Positions 12,568 through 26,191 of a stretch of 64,000 bases of DNA are shown in pieces (positions within the stretch are counted from its first letter, which is position 1; every line of letters starts with the position of its first letter). Source of the stretch: Glandiceps talaboti (lineage: Eukaryota; Hemichordata; Enteropneusta; Spengelidae); contig NC_135564.1 of assembly GCF_964340395.1 (NCBI RefSeq), positions 19,619,819 to 19,683,818 on the forward strand, written 5' to 3'. The notes beneath the pieces were generated by a model, which did not search any database, was not told the origin of the DNA, and saw only the letters and a list, made by a program, of their open reading frames with translations. The position numbers were made by a program, and so were the translations under genes.

Positions 12568-12738
12568 AAAGACAAAGATTTTATCTAGAAATGTTCTTTC
12601 AAATGAGGTCATTACATATGCATAATGTGTAGATTTAAAACTTATTTATTGTGAACATGTGTTGTCAGTACAGATGAATATATCATTTACTGTGTTTACA
12701 TTGCAAATGAAATATTATATTTTATGTAAACTTTATGT

Positions 12739-12744
12739 AATAAA
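12739..12744 (+). terminator. Polyadenylation signal of CYB5RL
   Basis: AATAAA lies about 170 bases after the CYB5RL stop codon. It is the only canonical hexamer seen close downstream. Confidence 0.6.
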
Positions 12745-13154
12745 TGTTTTATGCCATCCGTATTAAGTTGAATTGTAGAATCATTTGATAGACTATCCAA
12801 TACAGTTGTTGGCACGGCTCCCACTAGTCTCAGTTACCCAGACTCTCACCACTAGGAACTCTTCTATGAGACCACCCAGATGAAAGTCTGAGGATACAAC
12901 AACCCTATACCTGAAGTTACACAGTACATTTCTTTCAAATCATGAAAAATGGGCTTACGAGGCCTGTTCATTGTAACTAAGATGTATCAGTGGCTTGAGA
13001 AATGATGACCTGTTGTGAAGGTACCTAAATCATTAAGCCTACAATGTCGGACATGAAGCATTTCCCAGCATGCACTGCTCTAGGAGATACATGTAGTTCC
13101 TACACAGGCAATTTGAGTTGGGATTCGGTTTCCCCAGACTCTCGCTTGGGAAGA

Positions 13155-13575
13155 TCTTGTAGGTAGAGCCCCCAGTGGTGAGAGTCTGGGTAACCAAGAC
13201 CAGATGGTCTTGTAGTAGAGCCCCCAGTGGTGAGAGTCTGGGTAACCAAGACTAGATGGTCTTGTAGTAGAGCCCCCAGTGGTGAGAGTCTGGGTAACCA
13301 AGACTAGATGGTCTTGTAGTAGAGCCCCCAGTGGTGAGAGTCTGGGTAACCAAGACTAGATGGTCTTGTAGGTAGAGCCCCCAGTGGTGAGAGTCTGGGT
13401 AACCAAGACTAGATGGTCTTGTAGGTAGAGCCCCCAGTGGTGAGAGTCTGGGTAACCAAGACTAGATGGTCTTGTAGGTAGAGCCCCCAGTGGTGAGAGT
13501 CTGGGTAACTGAGACTAGATGGTCTTGTAGGTAGAGACCCCAGTGGTGAGAGTCTGGGTAACTGAGACTACGCTC
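13155..13575. repeat. 53-57 bp tandem repeat, about eight copies
   Basis: Units contain AGAGCCCCCAGTGGTGAGAG followed by TCTGGGTAACCAAGACTAG and TGGTCTTGTAG. Length varies through TAGTAG versus TAGGTAG joints, and the last units change CCAAG to CTGAG. A single inverted relative (GTTACCCAGACTCTCACCAC) lies at about 12820-12860, so the array probably expanded from a dispersed element. Confidence 0.9.
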
Positions 13576-13609
13576 CCACACATTCTGCTATCCCATGCAT
13601 TCTTAAAGG

Positions 13610-14370
13610 AGAACACCACTCCACTTTCCTAAACTGGGGTATCTGGAGAGTCATGTCATGATTTCACATAACATAAATTGCCAAGAAACACCAATTTGAA
13701 TCTCTTTTACCCCTCTTGTTCTTTAAGTTTAAATGGTAGACTTAACATATATTATAGCTAAACTGATGAGTCTTGGTGTTTCACTCGTGGGACAGTACGT
13801 TTTTTGACACAGAGATAGACATATTTGGACTCTAGACTAACAATAACAGAGACACAATAAACACAGCAGGATCCTTTGCCCAATCACATTGAACACTTAT
13901 AAGCATTGCTATTCTTTCACAGTGCAGTAAAACAGGCTTCTAATGAAAACATTGCAGGTGGACATGGACATGGATAATTTTAATGGCTGCCATTGTTTAT
14001 TTACTAACTGATAATCAACATATCAACTTGACTACTTCTACATCCCCACTGTTCATGGCATCTGTGTAATTGTTTCTTTTGCATTAGAAGTTGTCTGAAA
14101 GTGTGTATTATATGTCATGTCACTGGGAAATACCCAGCCTACATAATTTTAGCTGTAACATATATTAGATGAACACTGAATATTCATGACTCCTAAGTGT
14201 TTATTTCCTTAAGATAAATTTTGAATATGCATTGTTCATCTAATAAATACCACTGAAATAACAATAAAGGTGAATGTGATGTATCTAGGCAACCAGGTGC
14301 AATTTATGATTTGTGAAATCATGAACCCAAAGTTTATGAAAATATATTATATATCCTAGAGTGGTGTTCC
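13610..14370. mobile_element. Non-autonomous element, family C copy 1
   Basis: It is bounded by AACACCACTC on the left and GAGTGGTGTT on the right. Its interior contains ATTCATGACTCCTAA, TGTTCATCTAATAAATA and GAAATCATGAA. The same string order occurs around the 38-bp minisatellite at 54.1-55.45 kb, whose right end is also GAGTGGTGTT. No coding frame is seen. Confidence 0.6.
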
Positions 14371-15133
14371 TACGGTGGCCCACAGGTGACAGACGAAAAC
14401 TAAATTTGTGCTACAAATAATTGATTTTTGATGGCAAAATATTTAATAAAAGGATAACACTTTTATTTCATATGACAAAACATTAATTTCTTGGGTCAAT
14501 ATAGAAATATCAAAGCAAAAAACTACAATTTCTGTGACAAATGAATTCTTTTTACAGAGCAGAAAATTAATTTGCGAAACGAAAATTTTTATTCGTGTGG
14601 CCAAAACTTTATTTTCGAGTGAGAATATTTAAGTTGCGGGATAAAATGTTGAATTGTTGGTGCAATGTTTGAAACATTAGAACCGTTTTTTCTAAAGTTT
14701 TCTAACAAGACTTAAAATACCTCATTGCAAACTATTAATCCTTAGAGCAGTACACCAAGTTTTCATGAAAAAACTCTAACTTTAAATTTGTGTAAAAAGT
14801 ATTTAAATGTCAAGCCGGAATATGAATTTAAGTCCATTACAATCTTATACTCTGACTGCAGAAACAACGTTTGTCACCGTACAACCTCATTTTCTTATCG
14901 ACGAGATTTACTTAACACAGGATGCAACATTAATGTTTGGGGACGAAACATTAATATGCGAGGACAAAACTTTCTTTTTGCTTGACGGAAGCAGGACTGC
15001 ATGACGGAAATTGATTATATATCCCACAATCCTCGGCACACTCTTGGCGGCTATTTCAACTTCGCGACCAGCACTATATCTGATCATGTCAAGTGGTAAA
15101 CACATCAATTGTTTCCAGTGTATAAATGTTTTT
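14371..15133 (+). mobile_element. Dispersed element, family D copy 1
   Basis: It is nearly collinear with 57207-57951 in the opposite orientation. The shared limits are TACGGTGGCCCACAGGTGAC (left) and TTTCCAGTGTATAAATGTTT (right). The interior is a lattice of short oppositely oriented motifs of the type ACAAAACATTAAT, CGAAACATTAATAT and GCGAGGACAAAAC. Both copies share two overlapping 65-codon frames, but these are phase shadows of the conserved DNA and resemble no protein I know. Confidence 0.75.
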
Positions 15134-15135
15134 TC

Positions 15136-15200
<65 letters not shown>

Positions 15201-15201
15201 A

Positions 15202-15238
<37 letters not shown>

Positions 15239-15257
15239 GCCTGCCTGCCTGCCTGCC

Positions 15258-15320
<63 letters not shown>

Positions 15321-15351
15321 TCAATTCAATTCAATTCAATTCAATTCAATT
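15136..15351. repeat. (CTGT)n tract followed by (TTCAA)n
   Basis: About 45 tetranucleotides CTGT with a short CTGC block, then about six TTCAA units. The TTCAA block joins AATAACTTTATTATCCG, resembling a reversed retroposon 3' end with a microsatellite tail. Frames over this region translate to Ser-Val-Cys-Leu runs and are not genes. Confidence 0.95.
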
Positions 15352-15885
15352 TAATAACTTTATTATCCGTATATGAATGTGGAAATTTGTCTTTCGGCTC
15401 AAAACACAATTTACAAACAATTTACACAAGTACAGTATATACAAATACATACAGTGAGTTTAAAAGGACTTTACAGTGAGTTTAAAATAGGCTGTTGGAA
15501 CGAACGATTTTTTAAAAAGGGTTTTCCTTGCAGGAGGCATTCTGTAACGGTGTGTACGTGTGCAACTGTAATAGTACCTTGTACAAATGATACGTAAGTA
15601 AGTTAGTTCGTACCCAAGAATATCAGTTTACAATTTCAATTATACAAATTTGGATGTTGTTGGAACAGGTCCCTCAAAATACGATTTTCTCGGGCTGTAA
15701 TTTATATACTAGTATATATCTTTATAGAAATACGTGTTTAACCAAGACTGGGTGTCTGGCCGTACGTACGCACCGGAAAAAACGTAGCAGAAACACTGTC
15801 ACTTGGAAAAAATGCTGTCCTGTCAGAGCTTTGATTATATACATAAGCTTTGGTGAGTTAAATAAGTTACATAATGAGTGCATGC

Positions 15886-16866
<981 letters not shown>

Positions 16867-16960
16867 GGTTTTTTTTTTTTTTTTTTTTTTTGGGGGGGGG
16901 GGGTTTGGGGGGTTTTTTGTTTTTGTTTTTGTTTTGTTTTTTTTTGGGGGGGGGGCTTCT
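16867..16960. repeat. Poly-T / poly-G low-complexity run
   Basis: A run of about 22 T, then G tracts and T-rich blocks. Any frame here is an artefact of composition, and the base counts may be inexact. Confidence 0.9.
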
Positions 16961-19040
16961 TTAGCGCCTTTGAAAATTACTGTGTGCTTGATTCAGGCAA
17001 TTGATTGATTAAGGAATACGTTTGAGCTCGAGCACGCCAAGCAGCGGAGCGCGTCAGCTGTCGAGAGCGCACTAAGCGTCGATTTTTGCACCATGTCTAT
17101 CCGTATACTTTCTTTTTTTCTTTATTTTTTTTTGGAGTCTTCCATATTTATATAAACTTTTTGTCTGCGATTATTATAAAAAAATGTTGAAAGACCAGAA
17201 AGTGTACAAGCACATACATATAATATTTTTAATCATTCCATTTCTGGCCGGCCTTATACCCATAATAACAGATATGTGTAGACGTGTATAATGAGTTTAT
17301 TAAAAATATACTATAAATAAAGAAGTAAGTATGTAAATGTGACTCATACCTGACTTGGGCCTTTATTACCTGTATGACATCATTATCATTTTCGAGTTTC
17401 ACCAGAAATGTTACCTCATGCCCCCTGCATAGACAAGAATAAAACCATTTTAGGAAAGGAATAACAGTTTACAAGCGACTGTGCGTGGAGGTCAAGGTTC
17501 ATATGTCTCAGAACGAGGCAGGCGCCCAATTTGAGATGGGTGAGATGTCGGTAAGTGTTCGTTCCCACAGCCATTCTTAAAATCCGTATATTTCGCCTGT
17601 TTTTACCCATGCAACTTCATCGACAACCGTATTTGACTTTATATACTCGAAAGTATTTGAAGAAATGTTTTGTAGAAATTTGCAAGGTTTAAAAGGGTGT
17701 TATGATTCGAGTGTAAATGTGATGGTGGCAGTGTGACCCCGGGAGTGTGACGCAGTGACTTTTCCAAATAGAATATACGTACGTGTACATGTCCATGTGA
17801 CTGTAACGATGGTATTACTACAGTGAAGGCAGAATGCAGCTCTTCTCTTTTTGAAACGGGCCTTCAACTTGTTCTTGCCAAGTGATAGCATAGTTGACTG
17901 CTATACTAATCTCAACAGTGACTTACGTTTTTTTTTGTAGTGAAATTGGGCTCTCACATGCATCGCCATCAGCGATGAAAGTGGGGACAACATGTCACAC
18001 TGACAGTAGTCGCCGTCGGAAAACAGCCTAACAAGTATGGTAGCATCTTTTGAACAAGTTTTGGGACCTTCATGGGACATCCGAAGACTAATCCTGGGAG
18101 ATAACTTGAAATTGATACCTGCAGACACCAGAAACCATCTTGGGAGTTGTCTGCCGACTAGCGACTTGAGGTGGACGACGACTACTGCTACTGGTAATTA
18201 TTACGTTCCGACACCGGCTGTGAACTAGGACAAACCCGGTTAGTATTTTTTTCTCGGTATATTTGTTCAGTATGGGTCGCCAAAATTCACGGTGATAATG
18301 TTGTTCATGGATGCGTGATTTGTCGGCATTCCGTAAACATCTGGTAAATTTTGGAAACAAGTTTTCTACTTTGTTGAGGCTTGGAAATTACATTTTTTTG
18401 AACTTCCACACAAAAACAACTTTTAAGTGTAGTCTGTTTCTATTTTCGGCTACACTTTGTGAATAAATCAACACTTGTCAATTCCATTTTGAGGCAAAAG
18501 TGTCTGTTTCAGTCAGCAAACAACATTTTTTCTTTTTTGCCTTGGGAGTGAGAATTTAATTTTGTAATTTTTAGGGACTTTGGCGACATCGGCAAATATA
18601 ACCCTTTTTTGTGTGTTTTTTTTTAGTTAGCCCAGAATTAACAGAGCAATTAGTAGTTACTGACCGTTCATTTGCTGTCCACATAGCTGCTCTTTCCTTT
18701 GTCAAAAAAATGACAGGGAAGGTGGTATAGTGTACACATGTTGACTGACAATGAGGGCAATAGCATACGTTTGTTGACAAGGGACTTGTTGGTCACACAA
18801 AAACAGTCTCAGAAACGAGACTGTTTTGGTTTCCCCTGAGGGCAAAACCTGATTGGAAATGAAATTGTTTTGGTGTGACTGGCTGGTCCCGAGGGGAAAA
18901 AATCATGCTATCACCCAAACTATGTCAGTCAACATGTGTATTATAACACCAAACAAGAATCATACACCACAGCACACTAAAATAATTATAACAAAATTCT
19001 CCAGCAAGCAGAGTTTGTTTGCATTGCATTCAGTAACCTT
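16961..19040. other. Gene-poor stretch with a duplicated segment
   Basis: The segment at about 18140-18240 (AGTTGTCTGCCGACTAGCGA then AACTAGGACAAACCC) recurs at about 19775-19875 in the same orientation, so it belongs to a repeat family. A perfect 11-bp stem hairpin (AAAACAGTCTC / GAGACTGTTTT) is at 18800-18827. ATG-initiated frames here are short and resemble nothing known to me. Confidence 0.5.
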
Positions 19041-19291
19041 TTAGAGTTGTCCCAATAACAAATAGTTCTCCAAAATACCAACTGCTGTCTTGATTACTGT
19101 CTTTGTTTTTTTGAGTCTTTCTCAGAGACAATGTTGGCCAGTTCTTCTTCCGAAATTTCGATGAATCGAGCAAAACATTTACGTTGGCTGCTGCTGCTTG
19201 TGGTCGTAGTTTCAGACGAGCCAGACATGTTTACAATTTGTTGTTCTTTGAAAATATCGTCATTATTTGCGTGTATATATGATGTCATCAT
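19041..19291 (-). pseudogene. Frameshifted recombinase-like (DUF3504/Crypton-type) N-terminal fragment
   Basis: From ATG at 19228 the minus strand reads MSGSS, a Thr/Ser run, then CFARFIEISEEELANIVSEK and DSKKQ before a stop at 19094. This matches the opening of invertebrate proteins of the tyrosine-recombinase-related DUF3504 group, which continue with a Thr-Lys rich helix. That continuation (KTVIKTAVGILENYL) is present one frame over, immediately after a run of seven A at 19106-19112 (minus strand). A single-base loss in the tract would explain this. The second frame stops at 19041. No catalytic region follows. The assignment rests on remembered motif similarity and is tentative. Confidence 0.45.
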
Positions 19292-20474
19292 GAGGCACTA
19301 ATCAATGGTGCTGGGGACTAGTTCCATTAATTAGTGCCTGCTACATCATTTATCGTAGAACAGCGCGAGAATAGTCCATAACATGTGATGTAGTATTGAC
19401 CAATCACGACCGAGAGTTGAGTATGCAGTGTGTTATAATGTTTAATACCGGGGTAATACATTGTTTATTTTTACAGCAAATTTTGTAGTTAGTAAACATT
19501 CATTGATAGTTTACCTCTACCCAGTACCTGCTTTGCTGAACAGTAAGGTAGCTCCCCTGGAGTCCATCTATTGTCTTAGAAATTTTATTATTTGCCCCCT
19601 TATTCAGAGATTAATTTTTTGAGTTCCTATTAAAGAATTAGTGATTGCAATCTCTGAATTTCCAATTTCAGTTTTCAAATAGTTTCGCCATATTTGCTTT
19701 TTTTCCTGTCGAAGTTATAATAGTTGGATGTAAACTAAATAAATTGCCCATTGTCTGTGTTGATTGGAGCACTCTTGGAAGTTGTCTGCCGACTAGCGAC
19801 TTCAAGTAAATGACTACTCCTGTAATTATTATGTATACTTCCGACACCTGTTGTGAAACTAGGACAAACCCAGCCATAATCACATAAGCTTGGTAAGATA
19901 CACGAGTATTTTACCAGGCTAAAAGAGATACCTGCTTTATAGTAATACACATGCATTTCCCTATGGAAACTAAGTTTGAGAGCCGCCATGTTGGATTGCG
20001 CCCTCGACGACCACTTTGTGATTCTTTTGTTTACTGGTTTACTCAAGTTTACTTATTGTAGTTAATATTTTGTTGAAAAAACGAGGGTTTTTGTCATGAA
20101 GAGTCCAAGTTTGGATGCATAATGAAAATATGTCATTATTTAAAAGGAAATTTGAATATTTACAGTTTATTTTGAATTTCAATCACATATATGCTCTCAT
20201 TACATAATGTAAACCTGATTTGAAAAGGGACTTACAACATTGTTTTCACTTGTGATGGAGATGTTAACTCGTGCTTCACAAAGTTACACTAGATTTCACT
20301 ACAATGTCAGGCACTTTTATCTGGTCACACATTAATACTCAAACATGCAAACGTCAATTGTTTTCCACAATAAGGAGCACCTGACACACAAAGGCACACA
20401 TAACACTTGCAATACTCATTCAAGTAAACAATGATTCTGTTAAATTTGAAAATATTGACATTTTATTTTATTTT
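19292..20474. other. Gene-free stretch
   Basis: It holds the second copy of the CTGCCGACTAGCGACTT repeat (about 19775-19875) and otherwise AT-rich sequence. No exon, RNA gene or clear element end was seen. Confidence 0.5.
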
Positions 20475-23400
20475 TAGCTCCGCTGTCAGCGAAAGCTGAA
20501 AGCGTAGCTTTAGGTATAGGTTGTATAGAGTATAGAGTGTATAGGTGAATCATAGGTGTCCGTCAAACTTTTGTATTTCTTCTCTGAAAGTAACAGCCAG
20601 AATACTTCGATATTTGGTGTGCATGTTCCCTGGGGGGAGGCTATTCAGATTTGTTCATGCCAAGTTCATCTGTGCCATTTTCAATTTTTTATGATTTTTT
20701 TTCCAAAAATGACATTTTCATCAACTCCTCATAAACTTCAAGTCAGATTGCTTTGATATCTGGTGTGTTGATGCACAGAGGGTAGCTTACTTAGATTTGT
20801 TAATTTCAAGTCAGCACGTCTTCTCTTCTATTTTTTATGATTTTTTTTTTGAAATTTGAAAAAAAAAATGAATATGTTAATGAGTATTATGACCGACGCC
20901 ATATTGGAAATCAGTCCGCGAGACTTTAGGTAAAGTGCAACTTTTCAAAAGACACTATTGACGTCAAACAAGCAATGTAATATGTGCTATACAGTGTTCT
21001 GCCGAGGCCGCGGCCTTGCGACATTGGCCCCCTAAAATTACAAATGGCGCAATAATTTTCCCACCTTGCGTCAATTTGGCGCATTCATTTTACGGCAGAC
21101 ACCTAAGTCCAGGGCAAGCCCCTGCCCTGGCCGGCGTCAATACCACAAAAAGTATACTGACTCCGTAAGCGATAGTTTTGTTGACATCATATAAGATACA
21201 GTGACAACGCGCAGTTCTATTGTTAACATGCAAACAAATGGATTAATATGCAACAAAAAGATACAACTTTGATAAAACATAATCTTCAATTGAAACATTA
21301 GAGGGAGTAGATGAGACGCCGAAATGGACGTCTCTCTTCACATGTTTTGTCTACCGACGCATCACTGTCTCGACCTCTGACCTACTCACTGACGTGTGTG
21401 AAACACTGAACTTGCTACGGGAAATCGGAACATTTCTCTGCCACATAAGCCTAGGAAACCAAATTTTATGGGACAGGTTGTGATTTTCATTTGTTGATGG
21501 GTTAAATTAATGGAAACAAAAATGAGTACATGTGTATTTTGATCCCGACAAAGCTGTGTTAGGGGATCGTGTTGCATGATGTTGACAGTGACACGTGAAT
21601 GTTGGGCACTGAATCAATGAGTGATCACTGGCATAACCACTCGAGACGGCCGATGCATGTGCGCCCGGTCAGACATGAAGAATGAACTCAGAGATGAAAT
21701 CAGAAAATAATTACAGTTGTATTTACAAAGCATCCTAACTTTGACGTTGTTGATAGTTTTAGTTCAAGATCTCTGAGTTTCAAGGACACCTAATGTCAGC
21801 TTTCCGTATCAAGTTTACAATACATGTATGTAACTAATGCTGTCATTTGATATAGCAGGACCAAATCATGTTGAAAGTTTGTTTGACTATTATTTGTAAG
21901 TTTTTCGTTCACATTTGGTACTTTTTAAAGTCAGGGAGTTTATTTTCCTCAAAATGTTTTTTTTTTAAAACTCTTGTCATGAATTTGAAGAGGGAATGAT
22001 AAACACAGCAGAGTGTAACAGTTGTAAAAATGAAACAAGTGCCAAGTGGTTACAAGATTAGGATTTCTCAAATTTTTTATTCAAGCATATGTTCACTAAT
22101 TTTGAAGTTGTTCTTTGTCCTTGTCTGAGAAAAGGAATCATAAATTTGAGTACTGCTATTCATTGATAGTCAGATTAAAAATTGTGACTACCTGGCTGTC
22201 CAATCTTTCTAAACAATATATAATATACTCTGTAGAAATGACTTTAAATTACATAATTGTAGTTGCCTTCTTTTTCTAAGGTGTAATGTGTAGTACACAA
22301 TTTTCAAAAAATAGCTTACTGGGAACTGTTATTATGAATGGAATTTTTTTATGTAGTTGGGTAATAGTCTATGTGTAATGGAATATCTCAGACCACGGTA
22401 TCTCTATAGTGGTCCGAGGTAATATATATAATTTCATAGACAATAAATAATTGACCCCACTCCCTGTCAAATGACCCCTCTTTTTGCAACCAGGGGGCCA
22501 TTGTCCCCACTAGTTGGAAACCTTGGCAGAACACTGGCTATAGTCTTAATTCTACGCATTGTGTGCCCAAATGACAAATATTTGTTCGAAAAGGGGTTGT
22601 AAACTTCAAATCCAATTCTCCACCGTCCCCTCCTACAGAATGGTTCATTCCAGTATATGCACCTCATGATCAGATCATGCCTGAACTGAAGTGTATGGAA
22701 CTATTTTTGACAGAGTCAGTCGTCAATAAAAACGATAATATTGAAAGGGAAAGTACTTTGTGGTTCATTTATGGAGTTTTGTTTTTGTACGATCAATATT
22801 GGTGGCAAAATTACAGCGTCAAAATTGCCGATGTGGTAATGCAAGACAATCCCAAGTACCCGGATGCACGAGGGACTAACCCAGAAGCAAGTCGTTGTCG
22901 TCAGCCATACGTTACAGTGCAGTGGTAACATCGTCCGAGAAATCGATGCGCTCAGTGTCATTATTCAGAGAATTGTTGTTTTCGAGTGAAAACCCGTCTT
23001 GAATTGTATAACTCTAACAAATGAAGACATGTCAAGTTATATTTTGAAAGTTGTATCGCTAGTTTGAGACGATATTCTCACGTACTATCGGGGCTTACTT
23101 GGACTTGGACCTTACTCCAGTTCATCGGGAAGTTTAGCCAGCCCGATAATTCTTTCTGGTTTAGTTTACAACACTTTTGATCGCGCAGATTTTGTTGTTG
23201 TGATGAAAAGAAATTAAAAAAAAGATCACTTCAACCATTTCGTTGTGTTTTCTTTATGAAAGGTAATCGAACATGAACGAGTGTTACCACTGTAACCAGG
23301 AGGGTCTATGCTGTAACGTATGGCAAGGGTTCGACATACACGCTGGTCCGCTATCCCGCGAGTCTAGTAACTTTCTGTAAGGACCAGTAAAGGTTACTAA

Positions 23401-25401
23401 AATGCCCATTGCAGGTAGTCCGACGGGATAGTGATTTTTTCGATAGGTATATTAGGGAGCTCAGAATTCAAACCACCGGCTATATGATAAATTCACGGTC
23501 ATAGTAAAATTCATTTGATTTTTAATTTGCTATTTACAACTCCGGTTGTCTATTCACGATAAAATTACGATAAGTTTGGAAACGGGGTAGATTTTCTATG
23601 ATGTTGTGTAGTTTTCGAAAAGCACACCCGGTGGGAAAGTCGCCCAACAGGCGATCTCGTGCCATTGCTGTACTACGTGGCACTTTATTCTGGCGGGGTG
23701 TCTCTTGAAAACGGGAATAGCGAAGGGTGAGCCAATCAAGTGAGACCTTTCAAATGTAGCTAATATTATAGCCAATAAAATTAGTTGTACGATGATATGT
23801 GTATAATAAGGGTAAGGCTGGCCGGCGTTCAACGGAACTAAGTGAAGCTCAATCATAACAATCGTGGCTGTCAAAATCGAAGACGCAATTTGACCGTGTT
23901 GTTATTTCAGTGAGTTTATTCAGCAAGAAAACAACGTGTTCTATGTTTTTGTACTTCCTACATGATGTGATGATCGGTTTTTTTACCGGTACAACTTACA
24001 GCGTACAATGAAACTGCTAACTTAGTTATACACTAATACATCCATGGTAACACTGACACGATTCCGTGTTCATGTTTTGGCATCCTCGTTTTGGGGCACA
24101 TTTCTAAATACGCGAAACCAGTTATTGAATGTGTAGTGGATATTGATATTCAGTTTGAAAAATTAAAATCCTGAACTTTATTTTGCGAACAGTTTTGTCA
24201 TTTCTTATTAATTATAGGGCCAACTGTATTACGTTTAACGTTTATGTCAACCCGGAAGTACATAGACAGGAAAATAGACGAAGTGACTTGTACATGTAAT
24301 TAGTAACAAAATTTTGCTGTAACTGCTGGTAACCTTCAAATTTATTTATTTTTATGTTGTAAATACATTCTAATATGCACTAAGGACAACACTATAAAGA
24401 CTTGCTCTATGGGAAGGTAATTTTTTGTCTTTTAAAAATGCAATAGTTAGATCAATGTGTACCAGAAATGTTATGTAGAAATAAGACAACATAACATCTT
24501 ATTACTCCACCCCCCCCCCCAATTAAGACAAACTACTCACAGAAAGCAACAACAAAAATGAAGAAGCTCCAAAACATAAAAAAGAGAATAAAATTACAGT
24601 AAGGAGTTGATGATGCACAAACAACTACAAAGAAATAGACAGTTCAATTACAACACGGTTTGAAATAAATATGGGGTTTGGAAAAGTGAATTAGAAGTAG
24701 AGCAAAAACTAAGAGAGATGAAGAGCCTAAGTGAACAAGCGAAAGCACTTAAAGATAGGACCACCAAATGTTTTGCAGGACTACTACGTTATCAATTTTA
24801 CTAGTCCTGTGGGATAGTGACTTTTTTACACCAGTGTCGAACCCTGTTGGCTGAGAATGACTCTCTTTTGGGTACTTGGGGATTGTCACCGTACGGAAAC
24901 TAAGATGGCGATTAATACATTTCTTCCCTATATATATATCTACTACAACTAGTATAAGTTGAATGTTGTTGGCTTGGTAAATTTGTTAGAAAATTGAAAT
25001 TGAAATTGCCTCAAAATTATTTTAGATCCCTAGTTTATTTCATTCATCATTAAAATTTTCCAGGGTTAAAGCTGTAAGACACTGGAATTATTTATAGCCA
25101 ACCTCAAAATCCTCTTTTTTTTCTTTTTCTTGTGTGCATTTCCCAGTCATTTTTTTTCTGACATTTTGTGCAATTTTTCATAACAGTAGATTTTTGTTAT
25201 GAAATGGTGACTATGGTATAAAAGTACAATACATTACCAACTTCTGTGTAAAATGTGTTTTATAGTGAGACATCATATGAAACCACTAACCACTTTATTG
25301 CATCGCTAAAACAAAACTGCATAGTGAAGAGCTGAAGAACTGAACCACTTGTACATGTCACCAAAATAAAAAATTAAATTTAAAAAAAAACAGCGGAGCT
25401 A
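20475..25401. mobile_element. Interval bounded by 12-bp terminal inverted repeats
   Basis: TAGCTCCGCTGT at 20475-20486 is exactly mirrored by ACAGCGGAGCTA at 25390-25401. The left end continues into imperfect direct repeats containing AGATTTGTT and TTTTTTATGATTTTTTTT (about 20650-20860), typical of a repetitive element head. The interior has no long reading frame. A segment at about 24944-25150 is shared with 28790-28975, so nesting is likely. I could not find a convincing target-site duplication, so this may be two separate ends rather than one 4.9-kb element. Confidence 0.4.
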
Positions 25402-26164
25402 TTCTGACTGATAGGTCGCTTGTTTCATATTTACATATTCAAGTTACATTTTTTTAAACATATTTATACTTTGTTTTGTCCTATTTGCCACACTTTTTGT
25501 AGTTCCCCCTTCGTGCAATTATTGGTTTACATTGGTCTGGATGTACGGTGACATGGTGGTCATTCATAAAACACTGCACTTTCTTCAGATCATCCCCAGG
25601 CATACTTTGGAAATTTACCAAATTTTTGTTGAATTTGTGGTGGATAGCTTCAATGCCCTGTTCAGAAAAGAACCCCAATCCACGCTTAAATTCCCTCACC
25701 CTCTGTACAACATGCGCTCTCCAGCATATGTAGTTTAGGAAAAAAATTTGTATTAGGGAAATAAACCCTGTAATGTTTCATCAGTTTGGTAATTGTTGAC
25801 TCTGTAGATATAAAAGAAAAATAAACATAAAATTATACATTTTATTATCTTTTATCTAGATCAATTGTAAAAAAGATTGTTACATTTTGGAAATACAGAG
25901 AATCAAACTGGTTCACAGATATCTCAGTGAAAAATCAATGCTAGGTTTGAGTATTGTTTTTGAGAATATGTCATTCAAGTTTGTATCTTTGTCTTAAATG
26001 GCTACCTGTAAAGAAAAGAGTTTAATTACAAAGATAGAAACACACAAAATGTGTTCTATGGACTATATGGTTGTTGTACTTCTATGGAAAAATAGTTGGT
26101 ACTGAAATATTGTGCTTGTTCATTTGTGATACCGTTGTAAAATTTCAACTATTATGTCACATGC

Positions 26165-26191
26165 ATTGTGTGTGTGTGTGTGTGTGTGTGT
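26165..26191. repeat. (GT)n microsatellite
   Basis: About thirteen GT units, in the intron where the missing exon of the transposon-type gene would be expected. Confidence 0.9.

Noticed and set aside
15011-15376. Cys/Val/Ser/Leu-rich proteins over CTGT and CAGA tracts (also 55.3 and 56.0-56.4 kb)
   Set aside because: Pure translation of tetranucleotide repeats; all frames open on both strands.
17502-17549. Possible first coding exon MSQNEAGAQFEMGEMS ending at GTAAGT
   Set aside because: The start context is weak, and no downstream exon of matching phase with recognisable content was found.
18088-18360. 90-codon minus-strand frame
   Set aside because: It overlaps a segment repeated at 19.8 kb and is not preserved there; no similarity recognised.
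23596-23874. 92-codon minus-strand hydrophobic frame
   Set aside because: No homology recognised, no splice or promoter context, and the length is expected by chance in this much sequence.
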